From Nitrospira sp. UBA2083 (lineage in GTDB: Bacteria; Nitrospirota; Nitrospiria; Nitrospirales; Nitrospiraceae), in contig DCZN01000128.1 of assembly GCA_002331625.1 (NCBI GenBank), positions 32,694-60,621 on the forward strand: 27,928 nucleotides of DNA, written 5' to 3'. Below are positions 14,405 to 23,429 of the stretch, in pieces. The position numbers were made by a program, and so were the translations under genes. Every line of letters starts with the position of its first letter. Position 1 is the first letter of the stretch. The notes below the pieces were generated by a model. It made no database searches and was not told the origin of the DNA. It saw only the letters and a program-made list of their open reading frames with translations.

Positions 14405-14845
14405 ATGTTCGCAGGCGAATATCTGTGCAAGGTTGATGAGAAAGGGCGGTTTATCGTCCCCTCACCAATCCGTGAACAGATTGAAGCCGAGGGTCAGGCG
14501 GTGATGTTCTTGAAAGGTCCAGAACAGTCCCTATTGCTCTATTCGACAAAAGAATGGGACAAGGTCCTCGAACGAACGAGAACCTCGCTCGATGAAGATC
14601 AAAGCCGACTTTTCATGCATTTTGTTGTGTCGGAAGCCGGGTCATCGGACATCGACAAGACGGGACGGATTTTGATTCCTGGCCGTCTACGAAAGCTCGT
14701 ACCAGTCGATGAGGATCAGGAGATCATCTTGGTCGGTTTGTATCATCGAATGGAAATCTGGAATCCAAGTGACTGGCGCCGGTATATTGCCCGCACCGAA
14801 GATCGTTACGAACAAAACATGGCCAAGATTGCGAACCTCCTCTAA
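14405..14845 (+). CDS. mraZ: MraZ transcriptional regulator
   Basis: A 146-residue protein with two SpoVT-AbrB/MraZ repeats. The first is GEYLCKVDEKGRFIVPSPIREQI (4-26) and the second is DIDKTGRILIPGRLRKLV (82-99). MraZ forms ring-shaped oligomers and binds repeat sequences upstream of its own gene; in most bacteria it heads the dcw (division and cell wall) cluster. Here it is followed by a RusA-type nuclease, not by rsmH/mraW, ftsL or mur genes, and is preceded by an excisionase-type HTH gene 14 nt away. AGGAGA is 6 nt before ATG 14405. The odd location suggests a paralogue or a relocated gene. Its target region would be looked for around 14090-14192. Confidence 0.9.
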   Translation: MFAGEYLCKVDEKGRFIVPSPIREQIEAEGQAVMFLKGPEQSLLLYSTKEWDKVLERTRTSLDEDQSRLFMHFVVSEAGSSDIDKTGRILIPGRLRKLVPVDEDQEIILVGLYHRMEIWNPSDWRRYIARTEDRYEQNMAKIANLL

Positions 14846-15043
14846 TTCGGCTCCATGCCATCACACCTTCGCCGCCGTCTGGTATTGCCTTCACGAGTCC
14901 TCATTCCCAGAGTGAGCCAGAGGCAGGGCCAAGAATCCCGATCACGCTCGATTCCGCCTTCCTCCGTGAACGACTCCTCCATTTCGGCAAACCTCGGTCG
15001 GCTACGTTCCCGACCGATTGCTCAGATTTCCTCCCACCCTTCT

Positions 15044-15451
15044 ATGATCACATCGGACACTCTCACCATTACATTGCCGGTCCCCCCCAGTATCAATCAT
15101 CAATATGCCTCGGTGAACGGACGCCGTGTGCTGTCTTCTACCGGGCGTGCCTATAAGGCGTTGGTTGGCCAGCTCGTATGGCTGGCCTTGACTCAATCTC
15201 CTTTGACCCAGTCGTTACGCAACCGTCTTCAATTCGGTCCCCTGGCCTTCTCGATCCGATTCTTTTTTGCTACGGCCTTGCGGCGTGATCTTGATGGAGG
15301 GCTCAAAATCGCCCAAGACGCGGTCTGTGAGGGTCTTGGGGTCAACGATAATCGCATCATCGAAACCCATCTGTACAAGCACGTTGACAAGGCCGATCCC
15401 CGCATCGAAGTGTCTCTGTCGTGCCTTCAGCCGTCATCAGCCTCGGCCTGA
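15044..15451 (+). CDS. RusA-family Holliday junction endonuclease-like protein
   Basis: A 135-residue RusA-type crossover-junction endodeoxyribonuclease. The N-terminal strand LTITLPVPPSINHQYA and the metal site are present: D82 and D84 in RDLDGGLK, K88, and D102 in VNDNRI, matching the acidic residues and lysine of RusA. Conserved tail HVDKADPRIEVSL. RusA enzymes resolve Holliday junctions and often come from prophages, but Nitrospira-like chromosomes could carry it as a host gene. The ATG at 15044 gives a family-length protein; the frame opens already at 14855, but the added 63 residues are Ser/Arg-rich and look untranslated. No Shine-Dalgarno is evident, leaving the start uncertain. The gap from mraZ to this ATG is 198 bp. 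Confidence 0.82.
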   Translation: MITSDTLTITLPVPPSINHQYASVNGRRVLSSTGRAYKALVGQLVWLALTQSPLTQSLRNRLQFGPLAFSIRFFFATALRRDLDGGLKIAQDAVCEGLGVNDNRIIETHLYKHVDKADPRIEVSLSCLQPSSASA

Positions 15452-15552
15452 CGGCCGGCTTGAGCATTCGCTTCACTACAGTTCTGTTCTTCTTCTACCG
15501 ATACAGAAGCAATCCATAACCGTCCGATGTTTCAGGAGAAATTCATCTTCTG

Positions 15553-16767
15553 ATGCCCACAACACGTGTTCCGGTCAAGAAACTCCGGGTCGGAATGTAC
15601 GTGGCAGGCCTGGACCTCCCATGGTACCGCTCTCCATTCCTTCGTCATTCATTCAAGGTAGAGCGCCCTGCTCAAATCGAGAAATTACTCCGTGCCGGGG
15701 TCCGGACGGTCGACATCGATCTGGATCGAGGGATTGCTCCTCAACCCCAATACCAAACATCGGACGGAGAACCAACGGCACCCCAGGCTGAGCCGGTGCA
15801 GGCCCGTACATCGACCAAACCACTTGCCCAACTTACAGAAGAATATGCGCAGGCAAAACTGGCTAAACAACAGCTCACTCAGGCCGTTCAGTCCGTCTTT
15901 ACGACAATCACTAGAACCGGAACGGTCAATACCCAACAGGCGGCTGAGGCAGTCCAAGAGATTACAATCGTCACCAGAACCCTCACACACTCCTCAATCT
16001 TCATGGCGCTGAGTCAAAATCGTGCCAGTGATCCTATGCTGAGCCAGCATGCCCTCACGACATGCACCTTGTCCCTCGTCCTCGGACAGGCATTTCAATT
16101 CAACCCCTTAGAACTGCATGAGCTGGCAACTGCGGCCCTTCTGCATGACATTGGGCTTATTCAGCTCGACCCAGCTCTTATTCAGCATGTGCACGCTCCT
16201 TCCGGTCTTTCTCCATCTCGCCAGCAGGAGTTTCACACTCATCCCCAGATCAGTGTCCGCACGCTGCAGCGACAGAGTGGCTTGGAGCCCGATACCCTGC
16301 ATCTTATCGCCAACCACCATGCCTATCTCGACCAGAGCGGATATCCAAAAGAGGCACGGGGAGAGTTCACGTCTGACCGTACGCGCATTCTCATGGTCAT
16401 TGATCGATACGATGAATTGCTCAGCGGATTCGGCGGTGCTCTACCACTCACCTCACACCAGACATTTCAACGCCTCTACCAGGAAGCTCGACTGGGTAAA
16501 CTCGATCAACGAATCGTATCTACTTTTATCGCCCTCGTTGGAATTTATCCCGTGCACAGTCGTGTTCGGCTCAACACGCAGGAAATCGCAGTTGTGACCG
16601 AGCTCAATCAGACTCAGCTACACCGTCCGGTTGTGACCATCACCCATCAATCTGAAGGCACAGAATACCCATCGGCGTTTGTGGTCAACCTCGCCCATGA
16701 GCACAAGGAGGCTCAGAGACGTACCATCGAAACCATTCTGAATGTCGAGCCCCCTGGAGCGGAATGA
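15553..16767 (+). CDS. HD-GYP domain protein with N-terminal DUF3391
   Basis: A 404-residue predicted cyclic-di-GMP phosphodiesterase-like protein. The N-terminus (VPVKKLRVGMYVAGLDLPW...) is the DUF3391 module found before many HD-GYP domains. The HD-GYP core has HD at 198-199 (LLHDIG), H230 in HP, HH at 255-256, GYP at 263-265 and D284 in VIDRYDEL. Two deviations stand out: the family HDxGK lysine is Leu202, and HHE is HHA. Metal ligands appear kept, so catalysis is possible but altered specificity or a pure binding role is also conceivable. A linker (about 70-110) is proline/glutamine-rich. No receiver or membrane segment is present. It ends 8 nt before the convergent MacB permease gene. 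Confidence 0.88.
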   Translation: MPTTRVPVKKLRVGMYVAGLDLPWYRSPFLRHSFKVERPAQIEKLLRAGVRTVDIDLDRGIAPQPQYQTSDGEPTAPQAEPVQARTSTKPLAQLTEEYAQAKLAKQQLTQAVQSVFTTITRTGTVNTQQAAEAVQEITIVTRTLTHSSIFMALSQNRASDPMLSQHALTTCTLSLVLGQAFQFNPLELHELATAALLHDIGLIQLDPALIQHVHAPSGLSPSRQQEFHTHPQISVRTLQRQSGLEPDTLHLIANHHAYLDQSGYPKEARGEFTSDRTRILMVIDRYDELLSGFGGALPLTSHQTFQRLYQEARLGKLDQRIVSTFIALVGIYPVHSRVRLNTQEIAVVTELNQTQLHRPVVTITHQSEGTEYPSAFVVNLAHEHKEAQRRTIETILNVEPPGAE

Positions 16768-16775
16768 GCTGAGAG

Positions 16776-18011
16776 TCATTCGTAGCGTAACGCTTCAATA
16801 GGGTTCAGTCGAGCCGCTTTATTGGCAGGATAGAGACCGAAGAATAGCCCAACCACCAGAGAAAATCCGAATGCCGTCACAACGGTATCGCCTGAGATAA
16901 TGGTCGGCCACCCGGCAATCACGGTCGTCAGACGAGCTGCAAGTATGCCGAAGATAACACCCATACAGCCCCCAACCACACTGAGAGTCATGGCTTCGAT
17001 GAGGAATTGCATCATGATATGTAATCGCTTGGCCCCAACTGCCATGCGTACTCCAATTTCTCTGGTTCGTTCGGTTACAGACACGAGCAGAATATTCATA
17101 ATGCCGATGCCGCCAACAAACAAGGAGACCGATGCGATGATCATCAACATGACGGTCAACGTTTCACTGGTCCCTTCCTGTACCTGTGTGATCTCAACCT
17201 GTGTTCGAACGGTAAAGTCATCCGGCTGTCCGCTCCGCAAACGATGACGAGACCGCATGACCTCTCGAATGTACTCAACAGCCTCCGGCACGTCTTCGGC
17301 CCGTTCAGTCGATGCATAGATGCCTTGAACCGATCCAAGGAAGAGTGTTCCAAATACTTTCCGCTCAGCGGTTGTGAATGGGATAAGGACGACATCGTCT
17401 TGGTCTTGTCCGTACGTATTCTGACCTTTGGGAGACAAGACACCGATCACGCGAAGCGGGACGTTCTTGATGCGGATCACCGCACCGATTGGCTCTTCTC
17501 CAGGGTCAAACAACTCATCGACCACCGTCTGTCCAAGCAGGGCAACAAGGGTAGCACTATCCATATCGGCTTGCGTAAACGAACCTCCTCTGCTGAAAGA
17601 CCAGTCTCGAATACTGATAAAACTTGGCGATACCCCCATCACCGAACTATTCCAATTCCGATGCGCATTCACGATCTGTAGTACATCGCGTTTCGACCAA
17701 CCTGTTTCAGTCAGAACCGGTATTTTCCGCTTCAGATCCATGGCGTCCGCAACAGTCAATTTAATCGCGCTACCCTGTGCACCTCGCACACCGCCGACAT
17801 TCGCTGCAGAAGGCCAGATGATGATGACATTGGCCCCCATGGAGGCAATTTGTTCGTGTACCACCTGTTTGGCCCCCTCTCCAATACTGACCATGGCAAT
17901 GACGGCGCCGACTCCGATAATGATGCCAAGCATGGTCAACCCGGCACGCAGCCGATTTCGCTGCAGGATTCGTAGCGCCGTCACGATTGTCAACCACACA
18001 AATGTTGCCAC
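16776..18011 (-). CDS. macB: MacB-type ABC transporter permease
   Basis: A 411-residue permease. TM1 is RAGLTMLGIIIGVGAVIAMVSIGEGAK near residue 22, followed by a large periplasmic MacB domain. The C-terminal FtsX domain has TM2 (LMIIASVSLFVGGIGIMNILLVSVTERTREIGVRMAVGAK), TM3 and TM4, ending GLYPANKAARLNPIEALRYE. In Escherichia coli, ATPase and permease are one polypeptide; here they are separate genes. The complex with MacA and an outer-membrane channel would expel macrolides, peptides, siderophores or lipids from the periplasm; the substrate is unknown. GTG 18011 follows GGAG by a good distance. It lies 11 nt after the ATPase gene, so both are cotranscribed. No TolC-like gene is in the window. 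Confidence 0.93.
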   Translation of the reverse strand: MATFVWLTIVTALRILQRNRLRAGLTMLGIIIGVGAVIAMVSIGEGAKQVVHEQIASMGANVIIIWPSAANVGGVRGAQGSAIKLTVADAMDLKRKIPVLTETGWSKRDVLQIVNAHRNWNSSVMGVSPSFISIRDWSFSRGGSFTQADMDSATLVALLGQTVVDELFDPGEEPIGAVIRIKNVPLRVIGVLSPKGQNTYGQDQDDVVLIPFTTAERKVFGTLFLGSVQGIYASTERAEDVPEAVEYIREVMRSRHRLRSGQPDDFTVRTQVEITQVQEGTSETLTVMLMIIASVSLFVGGIGIMNILLVSVTERTREIGVRMAVGAKRLHIMMQFLIEAMTLSVVGGCMGVIFGILAARLTTVIAGWPTIISGDTVVTAFGFSLVVGLFFGLYPANKAARLNPIEALRYE

Positions 18012-18022
18012 GGGTATCTCCG

Positions 18023-18721
18023 CTATTGCGACCGACCCTGCGTCGCTCGATCACTTAAGATTTGGCCGTCCTTGATGACAATTTCTCGCGCCGCATGGGC
18101 CGCGATGTCGACTTCATGCGTAACAAGGATGATCGTAATACCGTCCCGATTCAGCCCCTCAAGAATTGTCATGATTTCATGACTCGATTGCGTGTCAAGA
18201 TTTCCTGTGGGCTCGTCAGCAAGTAATAAAGAGGGTGAAGTCACGAGCGCTCGAGCGATCGCCACCCGTTGTTGTTGGCCACCTGACAGCTGTGTAGGGG
18301 TGTGATGCTCGCGACCACTGAGTCCGACACGCTCAAGTGCCGCTGAAGCAAGCGCCCGCTGCTTTTTTAAGGACAGCCCTCGATAAAATAGCGGCAACTG
18401 AGCATTTTCCAATGCACTCGTGCGTGCGATGAGGTTGAAACTTTGAAACACAAAACCGATTTTTTGATTCCGAATCTCTGCCAACTGATCTGGCTGCAAT
18501 CGTCCGACCTCGACCCCGCCTAACTGATACTGTCCCTTGGTCGGCTGATCGAGGCAGCCGAGAATATTCATCAGCGTCGATTTCCCCGAACCACTTGCCC
18601 CCATGATGGCAACAAACTCGCCTTGCTCAATAGTCACGCTGAGCCCACGCAGCGCCTGCACCTCGACATCACCAATTCGGTAGATCTTCCAGATATCATC
18701 ACAGGCAATGAGTGGGATCAT
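18023..18721 (-). CDS. MacB-type ABC transporter ATP-binding protein
   Basis: A 232-residue ATPase of the MacB/LolD subfamily. Walker [10 protein letters not shown] is at about 41-49, Q-loop FVFQSFNLI, signature [15 protein letters not shown], Walker [14 protein letters not shown] and H-loop VTHEVDIA. MacB signature features such as [14 protein letters not shown] right after Walker A are present. It follows the MacA gene after 106 nt and precedes the permease by 11 nt, completing a three-gene export operon (adaptor, ATPase, permease). The function would be ATP-driven opening and closing of the permease to power periplasmic substrate export. Start ATG 18721 is the only good candidate. Confidence 0.93.
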   Translation of the reverse strand: MIPLIACDDIWKIYRIGDVEVQALRGLSVTIEQGEFVAIMGASGSGKSTLMNILGCLDQPTKGQYQLGGVEVGRLQPDQLAEIRNQKIGFVFQSFNLIARTSALENAQLPLFYRGLSLKKQRALASAALERVGLSGREHHTPTQLSGGQQQRVAIARALVTSPSLLLADEPTGNLDTQSSHEIMTILEGLNRDGITIILVTHEVDIAAHAAREIVIKDGQILSDRATQGRSQ

Positions 18722-18827
18722 GCCCTAACGCCAGAGTGCAGGAATTTCATGGAAGGATGGGACAATACATCGGCATCCGTTGCATCATATTCAACCGGCT
18801 TCAAGCTCGCCATGATCAACGGAAGCC

Positions 18828-20081
18828 TCAGCGGGTTCGCGGACGCTGTGGGCTTCCAAACCCCGGAGGGAGTTCATTCCCCTTCTTTTCGCCCAGCGGT
18901 TGTTCGAGACCGACAATGACGAGGTCACCTTCTTTCAAGCTGTCGGATAGTACTTCTGTGGCCACACCGTCTGAGATGCCGGTTTGAACCGATACGGGCA
19001 TAGGCTCCCCATTTTCTCCTTGCTTCCAGACAGTTCGTGATGGCATCGTTGTCGGATCGAACTTGACCAAGTGTCCCCCGCTCACTCTCGCCACTTGTCC
19101 CTCACCTCCTCGACGATCCCCCTCTCTTTTAGGAGGCATGAAACGGAGCGCCGGATTGGGGACTTTGATAATCTGGTCTTTTTGAGCCACGACAATCGAG
19201 ACATTCGCGGTCATGCCGGGCTTTAGCCGTAAGTCTTTATTCTCCACACCGATCACTACATTATAGGTCACGACATTCTGAACATTAATAGGTGCAAGCC
19301 GCACCTGCTTGATGGTGCCAGAGAACGACACACTCGGGTATGCGTCAACCGTAAAGAACGCTTCCTTCCCTTCCGTCATTCCACCGATATCTGACTCACT
19401 CACATTCGTGTCAACTTGCATTTTGGTCATATCAAGAGCAATCACAAATAGATTGGGGGTGGCGAAGCTAGAGGCAACCGTCTGCCCTACTTCGACATTG
19501 CGAGCGATCACAATCCCATCGACAGGGGAACGAATGACCGTATATTTCAATTCGAGATCAGCCGCATTCAAGGACGCTTCGGCCTGTTTTACCTGCGCCT
19601 CGGAGACCCGAAGTTGCGCTTCAGCGCTTTGGTAATTCGTGAATGCCACGTCAACGTCATTCTGTGAAACAAACTGCTGAGGCAACAGCGATTGCACACG
19701 ATCCAGTTCGCGTTTCCGTTGAGCTAAGTCGGCCCTGGACCGTGCCACACTCGATCGAGCCATCTCGAGATTGCTCGCTGCCTGTGCCCGGCGAGCCTTA
19801 AATGGCTCTGGGTCAATGATCGCAACAATATCCCCCATTTTGACCTGTGAGTTAAAATCTGCATGGAGGCTCTTGATCATGCCCGATACCTGCGTCCCAA
19901 CCTGGACCGACACCACTGGATTGATCGTCCCCGTCGCACTGACGACAGAAACGATCTGCCCACGCTCAACCACCGCGGTTCTGTATCGAATAGGGGGCTT
20001 CCGCTCGCCAGTAAAAAAGACATAGCCCCCAATCGTCAATCCAATGAGGACGATACTAATGATGGTGATAATACGTCGCAT
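18828..20081 (-). CDS. macA: MacA-like periplasmic adaptor (HlyD/RND-type membrane fusion protein)
   Basis: A 417-residue membrane fusion protein. An N-terminal anchor (IITIISIVLIGLTIGGYVFF) is followed by a barrel-sandwich half (ATGTINPVVSVQVGTQVSG), a helical hairpin of about 90 residues (KARRAQAASNLEMARSS to AEASLNAADL), the second half-lipoyl segment (VIRSPVDGIVIARNVEVGQTV) and a beta-barrel domain. The C-terminal membrane-proximal part carries a glycine/arginine-rich insertion (PPKREGDRRGGEGQVAR) not typical of MacA. It tethers the MacB ATPase/permease to an outer-membrane channel, which must be encoded elsewhere. The gene starts the operon. A TAGAAT -10 element lies at 20115-20110 upstream. 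Confidence 0.92.
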   Translation of the reverse strand: MRRIITIISIVLIGLTIGGYVFFTGERKPPIRYRTAVVERGQIVSVVSATGTINPVVSVQVGTQVSGMIKSLHADFNSQVKMGDIVAIIDPEPFKARRAQAASNLEMARSSVARSRADLAQRKRELDRVQSLLPQQFVSQNDVDVAFTNYQSAEAQLRVSEAQVKQAEASLNAADLELKYTVIRSPVDGIVIARNVEVGQTVASSFATPNLFVIALDMTKMQVDTNVSESDIGGMTEGKEAFFTVDAYPSVSFSGTIKQVRLAPINVQNVVTYNVVIGVENKDLRLKPGMTANVSIVVAQKDQIIKVPNPALRFMPPKREGDRRGGEGQVARVSGGHLVKFDPTTMPSRTVWKQGENGEPMPVSVQTGISDGVATEVLSDSLKEGDLVIVGLEQPLGEKKGNELPPGFGSPQRPRTR

Positions 20082-20109
20082 ATGCTAGATGCTCGCCCCT
20101 ATTAAAGAC

Positions 20110-20115
20110 ATTCTA
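20110..20115 (-). promoter_or_regulatory. -10 element of the macA operon promoter
   Basis: On the minus strand GCTAGAATG appears, identical to the aroQ -10 context; the matching -35 (TGAATC, 17 nt upstream) is weak. An activator or an extended -10 may compensate. It sits 29 nt before the macA ATG. Confidence 0.4.
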
Positions 20116-20161
20116 GCAGGACAACATGCTGGGATTCATCGTTCCTGGCACACTACCGGAC

Positions 20162-20191
20162 AGCTGACCTGCCGACATGTAGCAGTCAGCT
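20162..20191. repeat. Inverted repeat between accC and macA
   Basis: AGCTGA/TCAGCT outer arms and CTGC/GCAG inner arms form a 10-bp stem with a one-base bulge and a 9-nt loop. It could be an operator for the macA promoter, or a structural element after accC; the lack of a T-run on either strand makes an intrinsic terminator unlikely. The rest of the 199-bp gap shows no further features. Confidence 0.4.
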
Positions 20192-20280
20192 TAACATGAG
20201 AACAGCCTGCGACCAAGGAATGTACTTCGTGAGAAGAAGCCCCGTGATGCGGCTACCCTTTGCAGATGGAAACCGGAAGC

Positions 20281-21621
20281 TTATCCTGCCAAGAATCGAT
20301 CTAAAAACGATGTGGAAACGTGGCCTTTCTGAAAGTCAGAATCATCGAGGATCCGGCGATGCAGTGGAATTGTCGTCTTAATGCCTTCAATAACAAATTC
20401 ACCCAACGCACGTCTCATTCGTGCCATTGACTCGTGCCGGTCACGACCATGCGTAATCAGCTTTGCAATCATCGAATCATAGTAGGGAACAACCACCGAA
20501 CCAGACTCCATCGCGGAATCCACTCGTACTCCAAATCCGCCAGGTGGGCTATATTTCGTGATGGTTCCCGGAGACGGGATGAACTTTTCAGAATCTTCGG
20601 CATTGATGCGGCACTCAAGACTGTGGCCGGTCAAGACGACGTCCTGTTGCCGGATCGAAAGCGGATTCCCAGCGGCAAGACGAATCTGTTCCTTGATCAG
20701 ATCGATACCGGTCACCATTTCGGTAATGGGATGCTCGACCTGAATACGGGTATTAACCTCCATAAAATAAAAGTTTCGCTCCTTGTCGAGCAGAAATTCG
20801 ACCGTCCCAACATTCCGGTACTGTGCGGCCTTAACCGCTTCCACCGCCACGCGACCGATTTCTCGACGAAGTTTGTCATCGACGACAGGAGATGGGGTTT
20901 CCTCCACCAACTTTTGATGTCGCCGTTGAATTGAGCAATCCCGTTCCCCAAGGTGAATGACGCGGCCTTGTTGGTCGGCCAAGATCTGCACTTCGATATG
21001 GCGCGGTTCTAAAAAATACCGCTCGAGATACACACCGTCGTTCCCGAATGTGGATTTTGCTTCAGCCTGAGCGGCTTGAAAGGCTCGGCCCAAGTCTTCG
21101 GCCCTGTTCACAACGCGCATCCCCCGGCCTCCACCTCCAGCCGTGGCTTTGATGATAACGGGAAAACCGATTTTCTGCGCCGCCTGCAGTGCCTCGTCCT
21201 CGCTCCGCAATTCACCTGGGCTCCCTGGTGTGACCGGAAGCCCTCGTTTTGCCACGACTTCGCGTGCTTTTGCCTTGTCCCCCATCAACGCGATGCTTTC
21301 AGAGCTTGGCCCGATGAATTTAATCCCGATGGACTCACACACTTCGGCAAAATGGGCGTTCTCAGAAAGGAATCCATACCCGGGATGGATCGCATCGACC
21401 CCGGTAATCTCGGCAGCACTCAACACGTTGGGAATATTTCTATAGCTCAACGCCGAATCGGCTGGACCAACACACACCTTTTCATCTGCAGCTCGCACAT
21501 GCAACGCCAGCGCATCAGCTTCAGAATGAATGGCCACGGTGTGAATACCGAGTTCTCGACAGGCTCGGATTACCCGCAGCGCAATTTCTCCGCGATTGGC
21601 AATCAGAACTTTCTTAAACAC
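20281..21621 (-). CDS. accC: Acetyl-CoA carboxylase, biotin carboxylase subunit
   Basis: A 446-residue ATP-grasp enzyme that carboxylates biotin on AccB using ATP and bicarbonate. Features are the N-terminal [24 protein letters not shown], the glycine-rich ATP loop [24 protein letters not shown], the biotin-carboxylase signature [15 protein letters not shown], and the C-terminal cap ending [12 protein letters not shown]. Length is normal for the subunit (about 445-450). It starts with GTG 21621, with GGAG 9 nt upstream. It is 42 nt after accB and is the last gene of the aroQ-efp-accB-accC group. The carboxyltransferase genes accA and accD are not in the window. Confidence 0.96.
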   Translation of the reverse strand: MFKKVLIANRGEIALRVIRACRELGIHTVAIHSEADALALHVRAADEKVCVGPADSALSYRNIPNVLSAAEITGVDAIHPGYGFLSENAHFAEVCESIGIKFIGPSSESIALMGDKAKAREVVAKRGLPVTPGSPGELRSEDEALQAAQKIGFPVIIKATAGGGGRGMRVVNRAEDLGRAFQAAQAEAKSTFGNDGVYLERYFLEPRHIEVQILADQQGRVIHLGERDCSIQRRHQKLVEETPSPVVDDKLRREIGRVAVEAVKAAQYRNVGTVEFLLDKERNFYFMEVNTRIQVEHPITEMVTGIDLIKEQIRLAAGNPLSIRQQDVVLTGHSLECRINAEDSEKFIPSPGTITKYSPPGGFGVRVDSAMESGSVVVPYYDSMIAKLITHGRDRHESMARMRRALGEFVIEGIKTTIPLHRRILDDSDFQKGHVSTSFLDRFLAG

Positions 21622-21663
21622 GTCTCGGCTCCGATTCGATGGCGAGGAAACCCGTTAGATGCC

Positions 21664-22218
21664 TTATGCAGTAGTTTTAGGATCGATAAGAAACAGTGCC
21701 TGGCCATACTCGACTGACTTCGTGTTCTCTACCAAGATTTTGACGATTCGCCCGTCTACTTCTGACTCAATCTCATTCATCAGCTTCATGGCTTCGATGA
21801 TGCATAGCACCTGCCCCTTCTTTACGGAATCGCCTTCTTCCACATATGGATCGGCATCAGGTGAAGGAGATCGATAAAACGTGCCCACGATGGGTGACGT
21901 GACCGTTGCAAACCCCGTGGCACCTTCCACAACAGGCACCATCGTCGAGATCGGATGCGATGGATGCGGATGAATGACTGGAGCTGACTCTTGCACAGCA
22001 GAGACGGGAGATTTTCCGATCAGGTCATGCCGCAGACGAATCCGGATGCCCTGTCCCTCAAACTCAAGCTCGGTTAAATTATTCCGACGAAGCAAATCGA
22101 TCAGTTCTTGGATCTGCTTGACGGAACCTCCCGTAAACGACGCCTCGGAAATGAGCGGCTCCCGAGTCTCAGGTAGGACGATACGACGCGTGATTGGCTT
22201 TGACCCACGACGACTCAC
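21664..22218 (-). CDS. accB: Acetyl-CoA carboxylase biotin carboxyl carrier protein
   Basis: A 184-residue carrier protein with the C-terminal biotinyl domain: the biotin lysine is K145 in EAMKLMNEI, followed by [25 protein letters not shown]. The central Pro/His/Ala-rich linker (about 70-100) and the N-terminal dimerisation helix [19 protein letters not shown] are typical. The N-terminus is about 30 residues longer than usual before that helix ([12 protein letters not shown]...). The GTG at 22218 overlaps the efp stop as GTGA, which supports this start and coupled translation. It works with AccC, encoded 42 nt downstream, to start fatty acid synthesis. Confidence 0.95.
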   Translation of the reverse strand: MSRRGSKPITRRIVLPETREPLISEASFTGGSVKQIQELIDLLRRNNLTELEFEGQGIRIRLRHDLIGKSPVSAVQESAPVIHPHPSHPISTMVPVVEGATGFATVTSPIVGTFYRSPSPDADPYVEEGDSVKKGQVLCIIEAMKLMNEIESEVDGRIVKILVENTKSVEYGQALFLIDPKTTA

Positions 22219-22775
22219 CGAACGCGCTCCACATAGGATCGAGTGCGAGTATCGATCCGAATGACGGTACCAACCTCCAAATACAGCGGTACTTTGATCG
22301 TGGCTCCTGTTTCCACAATTGCCGGCTTTGTTCCCCCGGACGCCGTATCCCCACGCACACCGGGCTCTGCATCGACCACCTTCAGTTCAATAAAGTTCGG
22401 TAGTTCGACGGCAATTGGGCGATGCTCATAGATGAGGATCTTGGCAATCATGTTTTCTTTCAAAAGATCGGCGTTTTCCCCCAATTGGTTTTTCTCGAAC
22501 GTCAGTTGCTCATACGTCTCCGTATCCATCAACGTATAGGACTCCCCGGACGCATAGAGAAACTGCATCTCTCGCTCTTCGAGATCAGGTTCATCAAACC
22601 GTTCCCCGGATCGAAATGTGCGATCCAATACGTTTCCGGAGAGGTAGCTTTTCAACTTGGTGCGTACGAATGCACCGCCTTTCCCAGGTTTGACATGTTG
22701 AAAATCAACAATATAAAAAGGCTCCCCTTCGACCATCAAACGGACACCGCTACGAAAATCAACCGTGGAAATCAC
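22215..22775 (-). CDS. efp: Translation elongation factor P
   Basis: A 186-residue EF-P with the expected three-domain layout: N-terminal KOW-like domain with [15 protein letters not shown], a middle OB domain ([19 protein letters not shown]), and a C-terminal OB domain ending [17 protein letters not shown]. The tip lysine that some bacteria modify is K32 in KPGKGG. EF-P rescues ribosomes stalled at proline stretches. The modification genes epmA/epmB or earP are not in the window. The start is GTG 22775, with a purine-rich GAGGGGGG 6-13 nt upstream. A nearby ATG at 22779 is out of frame. It follows aroQ after 46 nt and overlaps accB by 4 bp. Confidence 0.95.
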   Translation of the reverse strand: MISTVDFRSGVRLMVEGEPFYIVDFQHVKPGKGGAFVRTKLKSYLSGNVLDRTFRSGERFDEPDLEEREMQFLYASGESYTLMDTETYEQLTFEKNQLGENADLLKENMIAKILIYEHRPIAVELPNFIELKVVDAEPGVRGDTASGGTKPAIVETGATIKVPLYLEVGTVIRIDTRTRSYVERVR

Positions 22776-22821
22776 TCATTCCCCCCTCGGTGGCAATGCT
22801 TTCACCGTGCTACACACATGT

Positions 22822-23322
22822 TCATGATATACTGACTGTGGTTCCGCTCGCAGACGATCCTCCTCCGGAACAACCCCTTGACCCGGATGTCGCCATGTGC
22901 TCACATAACCCACGCAGCGCCAACAGATACCCAGAGGATCCGAACCCGGAAATCTGCGCCAATGCAACTCCCGAGACATATGAATGTCGCCGAAACTCTT
23001 CACGTCGATAGACGTTTGAGAGATGAACTTCGATGGTCGGCAAATCGACGGCGGCCAACGCGTCACGAATTGCAATGCTGGTATGGGTATAGGCTGCCGG
23101 ATTGATGATGATGCCATGACAATCGCCTCGAGCTTCTTGGATCCAGGTCACCAACTCTCCTTCAAGATTCGATTGCCGAATGACCAGCTCGATTCCAAGC
23201 TCTGTACTCAGCTTACGAAGGGCGGCGTCAATCGACTCAAGTGATGCCGTTCCATAAATCGACGGCTCCCGATTACCCAGCAGATTTAGATTGGGACCAT
23301 GCAACACCAGGACTCGAAACAT
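22822..23322 (-). CDS. aroQ: 3-dehydroquinate dehydratase, type II
   Basis: A 166-residue enzyme of the shikimate pathway, converting 3-dehydroquinate to 3-dehydroshikimate. Type II signatures are [17 protein letters not shown] (8-24) with the catalytic tyrosine Y23 and arginine R18, [16 protein letters not shown], and [17 protein letters not shown]. After the usual end (GYLLALRGL) the protein has a further 20-residue tail rich in Ser and Gly ([17 protein letters not shown]...), longer than the roughly 145-residue norm. ATG 23322 was chosen to give the family N-terminus [11 protein letters not shown]. It is the first gene of the aroQ-efp-accBC group with a strong promoter at 23372-23400. Confidence 0.93.
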   Translation of the reverse strand: MFRVLVLHGPNLNLLGNREPSIYGTASLESIDAALRKLSTELGIELVIRQSNLEGELVTWIQEARGDCHGIIINPAAYTHTSIAIRDALAAVDLPTIEVHLSNVYRREEFRRHSYVSGVALAQISGFGSSGYLLALRGLCEHMATSGSRGCSGGGSSASGTTVSIS

Positions 23323-23371
23323 AGTGCGTCGGGTGCCTCTCACACCATATCCGCCTCACACAGCAGGCGGC

Positions 23372-23400
23372 ATTCTAGCAGTCCCCTTTCAGGGGGTCAA
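23372..23400 (-). promoter_or_regulatory. Promoter of the aroQ-efp-accB-accC operon
   Basis: On the minus strand TTGACC (23400-23395), an exact 17-nt spacer, and TAGAAT (23377-23372) in the context GCTAGAATG. The spacer contains CCCC-TGAAA-GGGG, a short hairpin. It lies 50 nt upstream of the aroQ ATG and is the best promoter match in the window. Confidence 0.75.
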
Positions 23401-23429
23401 ACGGCTGAAGCTTCAAAAGGTTTCCGAGT

